From contig JBIIUJ010000065.1 in the NCBI GenBank assembly GCA_044340025.1, forward strand, positions 1-13,791: DNA of 13,791 nucleotides, written 5' to 3'. The stretch's first letter is position 1, and each line of letters starts with the position of its first letter. The translations under genes were made by a program, and so were the position numbers. The notes beneath the pieces were generated by a model. It saw only the letters and a list, made by a program, of their open reading frames with translations. It had not been told where the DNA came from and made no database searches. Positions 7,219-13,791 of the stretch are shown here, in pieces. Source of the stretch: JBIIUJ01 sp044340025. GTDB taxonomy: Bacteria > Pseudomonadota > Alphaproteobacteria > Caulobacterales > Aquidulcibacteraceae.

Positions 7219-7235
7219 GGCCTCTAGCAGAGGCC
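7219..7235 (-). promoter_or_regulatory. Perfect hairpin covering the paraoxonase ribosome binding site
   Basis: Read on the minus strand, GGCCTCT-GCT-AGAGGCC forms a 7-base-pair perfect stem with a 3-base loop, ending 7 bases before the ATG at 7211. The 3' arm contains GAGG, the only Shine-Dalgarno-like sequence for that gene, so folding would hide the ribosome binding site. There is no U run after the stem, so it is not a classic terminator. A regulatory role is inference. Confidence 0.5.
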
Positions 7236-7254
7236 GGGCGCGATACGCGAGGGG

Positions 7255-8076
7255 TCAAGGCGGAGCGTCCGGCGCAAGCACAAGCACGTGGTTCATCCGC
7301 GTCTGCGCCTCCCGGACGTATCCCATCGCCAGAAGGTCGCCCAGAAGATCGCCCGCCCAGGCCTGCTCGCCGCGCTCGAGGATCACGAGGCCCGGCCAGA
7401 GGCTCCGCGCGGCTGTCGCAAAGAACGGCCGCAACACGAGCTCTTCGGCGCCTTCCACGTCTATCTTCAGGGCGTCGATCCGGGAGAGCCCATGGCGGGC
7501 GCACAGGCCGGCGAGCGTGTCGCAGGCGACTTCCACCCCCTCCCCGCCCGCCTTCACAATGGAGGCTTCGCCTTCGTTGCGGGCGTCGATGGCCAGCCGG
7601 ATCACGCCCGCGCGATCGGCCAGCGCCACCGGCTCCACATCGATTGGAAACTGCGGATTGAACCCGAGGTTGGCGCGCAGGCGCGCAAGCACGCCGGGCT
7701 GCGGCTCCACCGCGATCACGCGGGCCGCGCCGAGCGCTGCAACGATCAGGCTATAGGCGCCGATATTGGCGCCGATGTCGATGAACACCCAATCCGGCCG
7801 CACCCGTTCGGCCAGCAGCGCACGCTCGCGCGGATCGAAGTATTGCGGGGTGAACAGGATGCGCTTTTCCGCGACATTGCCGGACGGCTGAAGCCGCATG
7901 CGCGCGCCGAACCGTTCCACATCCACCGGGCCGGAGAGGCCGCGCCGCGCGAGGCGGCGTATCGCAAAGGCCAGCCGGCGCGACAGCCAGCCCTGCCCGA
8001 AACGCGCCGCCACCGCCATCAAACGCGCGCGAGCGGGAGAAGGCGCGAACGCGCCGAAGGGGGCAGGCTCTGTCAT
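7255..8076 (-). CDS. FkbM-family SAM-dependent methyltransferase
   Basis: A 273-residue methyltransferase of the FkbM (Methyltransf_21) family, which often O-methylates sugars or other hydroxyl groups of glycans and natural products. The N-terminal 60 residues are basic and amphipathic (RLAFAIRRLARRG). The SAM fold begins with motif I VFIDIGANIGAYSL (97-110), then motif II VIAVEPQPG (120-128) and LKIDVEGAEELVL (203-215), the family's conserved strand 5 region. It ends with the typical GYVREAQTRMNHVLVL. The start at 8076 (MTEPAPFGAF) has AAGG about 6 bases upstream; the frame is open to 8223 but that extension crosses the divergent gene's ribosome binding site. Downstream lies the paraoxonase-like gene after 43 bases, probably the same transcript. 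The substrate cannot be told, as no glycan cluster is nearby. Confidence 0.92.
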   Translation of the reverse strand: MTEPAPFGAFAPSPARARLMAVAARFGQGWLSRRLAFAIRRLARRGLSGPVDVERFGARMRLQPSGNVAEKRILFTPQYFDPRERALLAERVRPDWVFIDIGANIGAYSLIVAALGAARVIAVEPQPGVLARLRANLGFNPQFPIDVEPVALADRAGVIRLAIDARNEGEASIVKAGGEGVEVACDTLAGLCARHGLSRIDALKIDVEGAEELVLRPFFATAARSLWPGLVILERGEQAWAGDLLGDLLAMGYVREAQTRMNHVLVLAPDAPP

Positions 8077-8196
8077 GGGCGGCCTTCTTGCGCGGATTTG
8101 CAGCAAACACGAGCCCCGAAGCGCGGCTTGCCCCTGCGCCAGACTGGACCTCGCCCATCCAGCGTGTAGAAGGCGGCCCACAACAGGGAGGACGAC

Positions 8197-8508
8197 ATGG
8201 ACGTCGCAGCCATCACCGAGCAAATGCGTGCCGCCATCGGGGCCGATTCCGGCCTGGGCAAAACCTTGAAGTTCGACTTCGGCGACGCCGGCAAGGTGTT
8301 CATCGACGGCACGGCCACGCCCAACACCGTCTCCAACGATGACAACCCCGCCGACACCACCGTGAAGGTGTCGCTCGACGACTTTCTCGCCATGGCCGAC
8401 GGCAAGCTCGACGGCATGAGCGCCTTCATGCAGGGCAAGCTGAAAGTGATGGGCGACATGTCTGTGGCGATGAAGCTCCAGACCATCTTCGCCAAGATGA
8501 AGGGCTGA
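8197..8508 (+). CDS. SCP2 sterol-carrier domain protein
   Basis: A 103-residue stand-alone SCP2 domain, a small soluble alpha/beta fold with a hydrophobic tunnel that binds lipids or acyl-CoAs. The C-terminal half shows the family signature: VKVSLDDFLAMADGKLDGMS at 57-74, followed by FMQGKLKVMGDMSVAMKLQT at 77-96. The central DGTATPNTVSNDDNPADTTV is the strand-rich part seen in bacterial members. There is no signal peptide. GGGAGG 5 bases before ATG 8197 supports the start. It is a single gene, divergent from the FkbM gene across 120 bases and convergent with the short-chain dehydrogenase. Its ligand is unknown; bacterial members are usually linked to fatty-acid or hopanoid/sterol lipid handling, but nothing in the context confirms that here. 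Confidence 0.94.
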   Translation: MDVAAITEQMRAAIGADSGLGKTLKFDFGDAGKVFIDGTATPNTVSNDDNPADTTVKVSLDDFLAMADGKLDGMSAFMQGKLKVMGDMSVAMKLQTIFAKMKG

Positions 8509-8541
8509 TCGGGCCGAACCGATCCTGCCCGCTCCCGCCCG

Positions 8542-8588
8542 GCCACGCCATCGTGGCGGCGGGGGCGGCCAGCCGGCTGAACGCCGGC
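8542..8588. terminator. Two hairpins between convergent genes, possible bidirectional terminator
   Basis: Between the SCP2 stop and the dehydrogenase stop are two perfect inverted repeats: GCCACG-CCAT-CGTGGC (8542-8557) and GCCGGC-TGAAC-GCCGGC (8572-8588). The second directly abuts the dehydrogenase stop codon. Neither has a clear run of T on either strand (only CTT after the second on plus), so intrinsic termination is uncertain; they may instead protect 3' ends. Confidence 0.45.
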
Positions 8589-8589
8589 C

Positions 8590-9603
8590 TTATACCACCA
8601 CCCGCATCGCCCAGGGTGCGCCTGTCTCGGCCTCGCTGAGCGCCCAGAGCTTCATCGCCGCCTCCGGGTCGCAGGCATGGGGACGAACGCCGGGGCCATA
8701 GCCGCCGCCAGCCTCCACCGCATTGGCGATGTCGCAATCCTCGCAATAGACCCCGCCGAGCCCGTCGAGGTCTGGAGACGCCGCCGCCCAGATCGTGGTC
8801 GCGGCGCCTTGCTCTGTCGTCTTGAACTGCGGCGCAGGCGTTCCCGCCTCATCGATCCAGCCCATGGCGCGCATTTCCTCGGTCGTGAGGGAGCGCTGAA
8901 GATCGGTCATGATGCCGCCGGGATGCACGCTGAAGGCGCGCACGCCGAATTGCGCGCCGCGCCGATCCAGCTCCAGCGCAAACAGCGCGTTGGCCGTCTT
9001 GGCCTGGGCATAGGCCGTCCATTTGTCGTAGGGCCGGCTCTGGAAATGCGGATCGTCGAAATCCACCCCGCTTCGGGCGTGGCCGATCGAGGACAGCGCC
9101 ACGACGCGCGCCCCGTCGCGGGCATCCATCAGCGCGGGCAGAAGCCCGATCGTCATTTGGAAGTGCCCATAATGGTTGGTCGCAAGCTGGCTTTCGAAGC
9201 CGCGCGCATCGCGGGCCAGCGGGCAGGCCATGATTGCGGCGTTGTTGATCAGAATGTCGATCCCGCGCTCGAGCTCCAGAATGTCGGCGGTGAAGTGATC
9301 AATCGAGGCCGGGTCAGCGAGATCGAGATCGGCCACGATCAGCTCGCCCAGAAAGGGATCGCCGTTCCAGTCGCCCTGATCGAGCATCGCGTCGAGCGCC
9401 GCCTCCGCCTTGGCGAGCGTGCGGGCCGGCACGATCACGTCCGCCCCAGCGGCGAGGAGCGCGCGGGTCGTCTCCAGCCCGAGGCCGGAATAGCCGCCCG
9501 TGACGATGGCGAGGCGGCCGGTGAGGTCTACGCCCTCCAGCGCCTCGCGTGCGGTGGTGCGGGCGCCTAGGCCGGAGCCGATGGGGCGTTGCGGGCTGGG
9601 CAT
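8590..9603 (-). CDS. Short-chain dehydrogenase/reductase, retinol-dehydrogenase-like
   Basis: A 337-residue NAD(P)-dependent oxidoreductase of the SDR superfamily, longer than the classical 250 and resembling the retinol dehydrogenase/WWOX-type branch. The cofactor motif TGGYSGLG lies at 35-42 after LTGRLAIV. Others are DLDLAD (92-97), INNAAIM (119-125), ALSSIGH (169-175) with the catalytic Ser, and YAQAK with Tyr198 and Lys202. HPGGIMTDL follows the substrate region. Arg61 after the second strand (VPARTLAKA) hints at NADPH, an inference. The C-terminal part has a YCEDCDIA segment with a CxxC-like cysteine pair. Start ATG 9603 has AGGAGG 9 bases upstream. It lies 63 bases downstream of the kinase gene on the same strand and may be a separate unit, given its strong own ribosome binding site. 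The substrate is unknown. Confidence 0.93.
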   Translation of the reverse strand: MPSPQRPIGSGLGARTTAREALEGVDLTGRLAIVTGGYSGLGLETTRALLAAGADVIVPARTLAKAEAALDAMLDQGDWNGDPFLGELIVADLDLADPASIDHFTADILELERGIDILINNAAIMACPLARDARGFESQLATNHYGHFQMTIGLLPALMDARDGARVVALSSIGHARSGVDFDDPHFQSRPYDKWTAYAQAKTANALFALELDRRGAQFGVRAFSVHPGGIMTDLQRSLTTEEMRAMGWIDEAGTPAPQFKTTEQGAATTIWAAASPDLDGLGGVYCEDCDIANAVEAGGGYGPGVRPHACDPEAAMKLWALSEAETGAPWAMRVVV

Positions 9604-9666
9604 GGGCGAGATCCTCCTGAGCTTCGAGCTACCCCAGCAGGGGCGCTTGCGACAGGGCGCAAACCG

Positions 9667-11103
9667 TCAGTCGGCCAGTTTCAGCAGCACCTCGAACACC
9701 GAACCGTCCGCGCCGGTCCGGGCGAGGCGGACGTCGCCGCCGTTCAGCCGCGCAAGTTCGCGCGCGATCGCGAGCCCAAGCCCAGTGCCAGCCGCCCGGT
9801 CGCCGCTGGAAAACGGCTCGAACAGGCGCGCGAGCACCCGCTCCGGCACGCCGCCGGCCTGATCCTGCACGCGCAGGTAGATCCGCGTCCCGTCGCTGGA
9901 TGCAGAGACATCGATGGGCGCTTCCGGCCTCCCGACCCGGGCGCTCGCGCTGGCGGCGTTGCGCAACAGGTTGGACAGGATGCGATGGAGGTGCTCGGGA
10001 TCGACGCTTGCTTCCAGATTAGGCTCGAGATGGGAGCGCAGCACCGCATTGGGTTGAGCCGCAAACGCCTCCTCGGCGGCGTCGTGCAAGGCCTGACCCA
10101 GCGTGACCGTGATCGCCTCGGGCGGGCGCTCCTGCGCCTTGCCGAAGCGCAGCGTGTTTTCGGCGAGGCTGGCGGCGCGCTCCAGCGCCCGCTCCAGCCG
10201 CGGCAGAGCCGCGCGCACGGCGGGATCCTCGCTCGCGCTCAGACGCTCCGAGACGAGCGTGGCCGAGGCAAGGCTATTGCGCAGATCGTGGCTGATCTTC
10301 GAGACAGCCGAGCCGAGCGCGGCCAAACGCTCCCGCTGGGCCAGCGAGGCGCGCACCTGGGCTTCCATGTCGGCGAGGGCTTCCTCGGCTTCGCCGATTT
10401 CGTCGTCGCGGCCGGACGGGCGGATGGCGCGCGTGGCGTCGAGCGGCGCGTCGCGGAACGCGATCATGGCCCGCGTGAGCGACTGGATCGGGCGCACGAA
10501 CGCGGTCGCGATGGCGGCATAGACCAGCGCGCCGGCAAAGCCCGCCACCAGCAGCGACAGCGCGAACACCCCGGCCGCCCAGCGCCAGATCGCGGCGCGC
10601 ACCGTTGTCTGGGCGGTGAAGACTTCCACCACCTTGGCGTCTTTCACATTCGGCGCGCCCACGATCCGCACCAGCTCGTCGTTTGGGGCAAACAGGCTGG
10701 CAAAGGCCGCCCGGATCGAGCCGCCAAGCCGGTCCGAGCGCAAATCGATCGTGGCGAGGCGGGCTTCCGGGGCGGGCTGCGCGCCGAAGATCACTTCGGG
10801 CTCCCCATTGCGCCGCACGATCACGGCTGTGATCGCGCTTGTGGCGAGCCGCTGCCTGGCGGCGCTGGCGTCGATCAGGCCATTGTTGGAGGCCGCGATG
10901 GCGATGGCGGCCAGTTCAGCCTCCTCGTGGCGATCCTCCAGCCATTCGCGGTGAAAGCTCGCCATGGACGGCGCAAAGATCAGCGCTTCGGCCAGAAGCA
11001 CGAACAGGACCGTGAGCCCGAGGAGACGCGCAGACAGGCTCGCCCGGCGCTGGCGCGCGCGTGCTTGCCCTTCCCCCTCGGCAGGAACGCCCAAAGCCAC
11101 CAT
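9667..11103 (-). CDS. Sensor histidine kinase (orphan, HAMP-containing)
   Basis: A 478-residue membrane sensor kinase. TM1 is at about 25-44 (ARLLGLTVLFVLLAEALIF). A periplasmic sensor region of about 130 residues with no recognised domain follows. TM2 is about 173-201, then a HAMP-like linker (VRPIQSLTRAMIAFRDAPLD) and a dimerisation helix with the phospho-acceptor His272 in KISHDLRNSLASATL. The ATPase domain has the N box LSNLLRNAA (376-384), G1 VQDQAGGVPE, F box LFEPFSSG and G2 GTGLGLAIARELARLNGG. The H-box proline is replaced (HDLRNS), as I recall from a group of alphaproteobacterial kinases that also share the ENTLRFGKAQERP segment. GTG at 11130 would overlap the oxidoreductase gene; ATG 11103 leaves 11 bases and is preferred. 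No response regulator is in the window. Last gene of the DUF547-TVP38-oxidoreductase unit. Confidence 0.92.
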   Translation of the reverse strand: MVALGVPAEGEGQARARQRRASLSARLLGLTVLFVLLAEALIFAPSMASFHREWLEDRHEEAELAAIAIAASNNGLIDASAARQRLATSAITAVIVRRNGEPEVIFGAQPAPEARLATIDLRSDRLGGSIRAAFASLFAPNDELVRIVGAPNVKDAKVVEVFTAQTTVRAAIWRWAAGVFALSLLVAGFAGALVYAAIATAFVRPIQSLTRAMIAFRDAPLDATRAIRPSGRDDEIGEAEEALADMEAQVRASLAQRERLAALGSAVSKISHDLRNSLASATLVSERLSASEDPAVRAALPRLERALERAASLAENTLRFGKAQERPPEAITVTLGQALHDAAEEAFAAQPNAVLRSHLEPNLEASVDPEHLHRILSNLLRNAASASARVGRPEAPIDVSASSDGTRIYLRVQDQAGGVPERVLARLFEPFSSGDRAAGTGLGLAIARELARLNGGDVRLARTGADGSVFEVLLKLAD

Positions 11104-11114
11104 AACGCCCCACT

Positions 11115-12521
11115 CTAGGGCAAACGCCACAACAGACGCACCAGGTGGCGCGTCCGCTCTGAGAACAAGGTAGGCGTGTAATAGGCCGAGCCAAGCCGTT
11201 TCAGGATTTCGCTTCGCGTGGGATAGGGCGCCACGGCCTTGGTCAGCCCACGCACGCCGATGCCGTTGGCCATCGCGAAGGCCGCCATATGCACAAGGTC
11301 TCCGGCCCCTTCGCCCGCAACGCTCGCGCCTAGGATCCGCCCGCCCTTGCCAACGACCAGCTTGGCGAAGCCCTCGGTCGCACGTTCGGCCTGGGCGCGG
11401 TCATTCTCTTCAAAGGTCCAGCGCAGCACCTTGGCGCCTTCCGGCGGGGCGTCCGGGCTTGCGCCGATCATGGCGACTTCGGGGTCGCAATAGACCGCAG
11501 CTGGCATCGCCACGCTGTCGGCGCGCGTCGCGGAGCGAAACAGAAGCGTGCGCACCAGCGCGCTGGCATGCCAGCCGGCGGCATGGGTCAGCGCTTCGCG
11601 CCCGGCCACATCACCTGCTGCATAGATGCGTGGATTGGTCGTGCGCAGGAAGGGATCGGTCTTCACCCCGCGCGGGGAAACCTCCACCCCCGCGGCTTCC
11701 AGCCCCATACCCTCCACGCGCGCCCTGCGCCCGGCCGCCACCAGAAGGTGGGAGCCCTCGATCACCACGCCTGTATCAAGCGTGACGGCCACGCCGGCGC
11801 CGTCCGGGCGTGCTGCGACCGCCTTGGCCCGCTCATGCAGGCGCACGCCATCGGCTTGCAGGCTGGCCCGCACAACGCCGGCAGCCTCGGAATCGAACCG
11901 CGCAAGCAGGGTCTCGGCCTCCACGATCGTGACCGCGGCGCCGAGCCGGGCGAACGCCTGACCCAACTCCACCCCGATCGCGCCGCCGCCGAGCACGATC
12001 AGTCGGGCTGGAAACTCGGGCGCGGAGAAGATCGTCTCATTGGTGAAGTAGGGCGTCTGGCTCAGGCCCGGGATCGGCGGCACGAAGGCCTGGCCGCCGC
12101 TGGCGAGCACGAAGCGCTTGGCGCGCACCCGCACGCTGTCGCTTTCGACCGTGGCGGGATCGGCAAAGCGCGCCCATTCGCGCACCACGGTCACGCCGAG
12201 CCCTTCGAATCGTTCCTGGCTGTCGATGGGGGCGATCGTGTCGATCACGCTGCGCAGATGCGCTTTAACGCCGCCCCAGTCGATCCGGGGCTCGACCGAC
12301 GCAATGCCGAAGCGGCTGGCATGGCGCATCGCATGGGCTGCTTTTCCCGCTGCGATCAGGGCTTTGGACGGCACACATCCCGTGTTGAGGCAATCGCCGC
12401 CCATCTCGCCGGCTTCAAACAACACGACCTTCAGGCCAAGCTGGCTCGCCCCAGCCGCAACCGAGAGCCCTCCGGCGCCCGCGCCAATGACACACAGATC
12501 AACGGCAAGGTCGCGCTTCAT
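11115..12521 (-). CDS. FAD-dependent disulfide oxidoreductase, mercuric-reductase-like
   Basis: A 468-residue flavoprotein of the class I pyridine nucleotide-disulfide oxidoreductases (lipoamide dehydrogenase/mercuric reductase group). Residues 8-19 carry the FAD motif DLCVIGAGAGGL. The redox-active disulfide is Cys44-Cys49 in GGDCLNTGCVPSK. The NAD(P) motif is VLGGGAIGVELGQ (176-188), and the second FAD motif is NPRIYAAGDVAG. The C-terminal interface has APYPTRSEILKRL, where the catalytic His of lipoamide dehydrogenase (HPTxxE) is replaced by Tyr. There is no N-terminal heavy-metal domain and no C-terminal Cys pair, so it is not a true MerA, and not an E3 either. The substrate is unknown. 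It starts at ATG 12521 inside the TVP38 stop (ATGA overlap) and is followed by the kinase. Homologues paired with, or fused to, TVP38/TMEM64 proteins are known to me, which supports a membrane-linked job. Confidence 0.93.
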   Translation of the reverse strand: MKRDLAVDLCVIGAGAGGLSVAAGASQLGLKVVLFEAGEMGGDCLNTGCVPSKALIAAGKAAHAMRHASRFGIASVEPRIDWGGVKAHLRSVIDTIAPIDSQERFEGLGVTVVREWARFADPATVESDSVRVRAKRFVLASGGQAFVPPIPGLSQTPYFTNETIFSAPEFPARLIVLGGGAIGVELGQAFARLGAAVTIVEAETLLARFDSEAAGVVRASLQADGVRLHERAKAVAARPDGAGVAVTLDTGVVIEGSHLLVAAGRRARVEGMGLEAAGVEVSPRGVKTDPFLRTTNPRIYAAGDVAGREALTHAAGWHASALVRTLLFRSATRADSVAMPAAVYCDPEVAMIGASPDAPPEGAKVLRWTFEENDRAQAERATEGFAKLVVGKGGRILGASVAGEGAGDLVHMAAFAMANGIGVRGLTKAVAPYPTRSEILKRLGSAYYTPTLFSERTRHLVRLLWRLP

Positions 12522-13219
12522 GCCGCTTTGCCCTTCAGACGCTTCCAGACCACGGGGGCAAGCGAGAGCGCGGCCAGCCCCAGCAGCGGCAGGATGATCT
12601 CAGGCCGGGTGGCGATGGAGAGGTCCGGGGCGCGGCCCTCGTCTATCGCCGCGCCCAGACCATTGCCGATCGCGGCATAGACCAGCGCGCCTGGAATGAT
12701 TCCGATGGCGGTTGCGACCAGGAAGACGCGCCAGGACACGCCCAGCACGGCGGCGGCGATATTGACCAGAAAGAACGGCGCCACGGGCAGGAGGCGCAAG
12801 GTCAGGAGATAGGAAAAGGCGTTGGCCCTGAACCCGTCTTCGAACCGGGCAAGGCCCGAGCCGGCCTTGGCGCGCAAGCTGCCGCCAGCCGCGGTCTGGG
12901 CTGCAAAAAACAGGCCCATCGCCCCGATCGTGGCGCCGGTCACCGCGAGCGCTGTGCCCGCCCAGGGCCCAAACAGGAACCCGCCTGCAATCGTCACCCA
13001 GAGCGCGCCGGGCACCGAGGCCGCCACAATCGCTGCATAAACAGCCACATAGAGTGCAGCAACCAGAACCGGATTGGCCGCCACCGCCGCCTCCAGCCCC
13101 GCCCGCCGCTCGGCCAGCGCCTCGAACGAGAGCAGCCGATGCAACCCCAGGCTGTAGGCCAGCGCCAGACCGGCGAGCACAAGCGCGATCGGGCCGAACC
13201 GCTTCAGCGCCTGTGTCAT
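12518..13219 (-). CDS. TVP38/TMEM64 (VTT/DedA-like) inner-membrane protein
   Basis: A 233-residue polytopic membrane protein of the TVP38/TMEM64 family, with a VTT (SNARE-associated Golgi protein) domain; DedA relatives act in lipid scrambling or ion-coupled transport, so a similar role is inferred. Segments are TM1 about 9-27, then 50-80 with VPGALWVTIAGGFLFG and PWAGTALAVTGATIGAMGL, the re-entrant core. FSYLLTLRLLPVAPFFLVN (135-153) contains the conserved Arg142 and Pro145, and SWRVFLVATAIGIIPGAL (162-179) is the second family block. A last helix lies near 206-226, with a basic C-terminus. It starts at ATG 13219 within the DUF547 stop (ATGA) and overlaps the oxidoreductase start by 4 bases, so all three genes are translationally coupled. 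The length is normal. Confidence 0.93.
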   Translation of the reverse strand: MTQALKRFGPIALVLAGLALAYSLGLHRLLSFEALAERRAGLEAAVAANPVLVAALYVAVYAAIVAASVPGALWVTIAGGFLFGPWAGTALAVTGATIGAMGLFFAAQTAAGGSLRAKAGSGLARFEDGFRANAFSYLLTLRLLPVAPFFLVNIAAAVLGVSWRVFLVATAIGIIPGALVYAAIGNGLGAAIDEGRAPDLSIATRPEIILPLLGLAALSLAPVVWKRLKGKAA

Positions 13220-13791
13220 GGGGATGCTCCGTTCAGCGACCAGTCGTAGGCGTCAGCAGCGATGCGCGCACCGGCGTCGAGCCTTGCTTTCAGCTCATCA
13301 TCCGCATAGCGGGCGAGATGGGCGCGCACGCCGGCCTGGCCGGCGCCAAAGTCGGCGCGAAACCAGCTGTAGATCGACGAGATCACCAATTGGCCATCGG
13401 CGCGCACCCGAACCCCGCGCGGCGAATTGATGAAGGCGCGCGCCGCCCGATCGAGATCGCGCTCCAGGGTCGCTGCCCGCCAGGCCCGGATCTGAAGGTT
13501 CGGGCAGCCCACAGAAGCGCAATTGACGGCGTAATGGACGCGCGGTTCGCGCCATTGGCGGCGCAAAATCTGGTGCTCGATATCGTCCAGACTAAGGGCG
13601 CGTCCTTCCACCTGCACAATCTTGCGGCCCCAGGGGCCGATGGAGATCGCGGTGGGCCGGATCGCCCGGATGCTGGCCACAGGATAGGCGTCGACAACCA
13701 CCCGCACCGTGACGGCGTTGTAGAGATTGGCCCAGAACGCAAACTGCTCGGCGCGCGTGAGGGTTGAAACAGGGGTCGCTTCGGCCGCTGC
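13216..13791 (-). CDS. DUF547 protein, C-terminal part (cut by right edge)
   Basis: The 191 visible residues belong to DUF547, a family without an established function, found in bacteria and plants. The frame continues off the edge; the visible part opens with STLTRAEQFAFWANLYNAVT, matching the family core (AFWxNLYNAxTV). Next are VVVDAYPVASIR, GRALSLDDIEHQILRR, and HYAVNCASVGCPNLQIRAW (window residues 86-104), with His86, Cys91 and Cys96. This is followed by FINSPRGVRV and SSIYSWFRADFG. The Cys/His core looks enzyme-like, though no reaction is proven. The N-terminus, where a signal peptide often lies, is not visible. A GTG at 13707 is inside the domain and is not the true start. The TVP38 gene starts within its stop codon. 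It is the first visible gene of the right-hand operon; the promoter must lie beyond the window. Confidence 0.92.
   Translation of the reverse strand, partial: AAAEATPVSTLTRAEQFAFWANLYNAVTVRVVVDAYPVASIRAIRPTAISIGPWGRKIVQVEGRALSLDDIEHQILRRQWREPRVHYAVNCASVGCPNLQIRAWRAATLERDLDRAARAFINSPRGVRVRADGQLVISSIYSWFRADFGAGQAGVRAHLARYADDELKARLDAGARIAADAYDWSLNGASP

Noticed and set aside
6102..7661. A 519-residue open frame on plus opposite the paraoxonase and FkbM genes
   Set aside because: Antisense shadow; both minus-strand genes carry clear catalytic motifs.
9589..11118. A 509-residue open frame on plus opposite the histidine kinase
   Set aside because: Antisense shadow with Arg/Gly/His-rich sequence and no domain; the kinase is well supported.
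11115..12521. Mercuric reductase (merA) or lipoamide dehydrogenase (lpd) as the gene name
   Set aside because: It lacks the heavy-metal domain and C-terminal Cys pair of MerA and the catalytic His of lipoamide dehydrogenase; no mer or dehydrogenase-complex genes are adjacent.
1..13791. Mobile elements, prophage, CRISPR array, toxin-antitoxin or phage-defence genes
   Set aside because: No transposase, integrase, regular direct repeats or defence-type protein families were found; composition looks uniform across the window.

Overview
The window is GC-rich, gene-dense chromosomal DNA from an alphaproteobacterium. The evidence is a DUF2842 gene (a family I know mainly from alphaproteobacteria), a proteobacterial-type CtaA/COX15 heme A synthase, ruvC-ruvA-ruvB in tight overlap, and a histidine kinase of a type I associate with that class. 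A Hyphomonadaceae/Maricaulales-like marine bacterium would fit, but the genus cannot be fixed from this sequence. I see no transposase, integrase, tRNA, rRNA, CRISPR array or prophage gene, and no gene-free stretch longer than about 120 bases. It reads as stable core genome rather than an island.

Layout. Positions 1-2465 (minus) hold the N-terminal half of valyl-tRNA synthetase (valS, cut by the left edge) and, upstream of it, heme A synthase (ctaA). Divergent from ctaA, on plus, are a small DUF2842 membrane protein and an exported TPR-like protein (2558-3573). They converge, with only 7 bases between the genes, on ruvCAB (minus, 3581-5747), the Holliday-junction branch-migration and resolution machinery. 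Divergent from ruvC is a 67-residue DUF2892 membrane protein (5857-6060). Then come a paraoxonase-like calcium-dependent hydrolase and an FkbM-type methyltransferase (minus, 6066-8076), a lone SCP2 sterol-carrier domain protein (plus, 8197-8508), and a short-chain dehydrogenase (minus, 8590-9603).

The right third (9667-13791, minus) is the most suggestive block. In transcription order it is a DUF547 protein (cut by the right edge), a TVP38/TMEM64 (DedA-like, VTT) membrane protein, a mercuric-reductase-like FAD disulfide oxidoreductase, and a sensor histidine kinase with no response regulator in the window. The first three are joined by 4-base ATGA overlaps and the kinase follows after about 11 bases. 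This looks like one co-translated membrane/redox unit with its own sensor. DUF547, TVP38 and the oxidoreductase are known families, and pairing of the last two is not new to me; the attached kinase and the joint function are unexplained.

I did not find a clearly undescribed system. The best leads are this right-hand operon, a bacterial paraoxonase homologue that keeps the calcium ligands, His dyad and disulfide cysteines at almost the human PON1 positions, and a perfect hairpin over its ribosome binding site.
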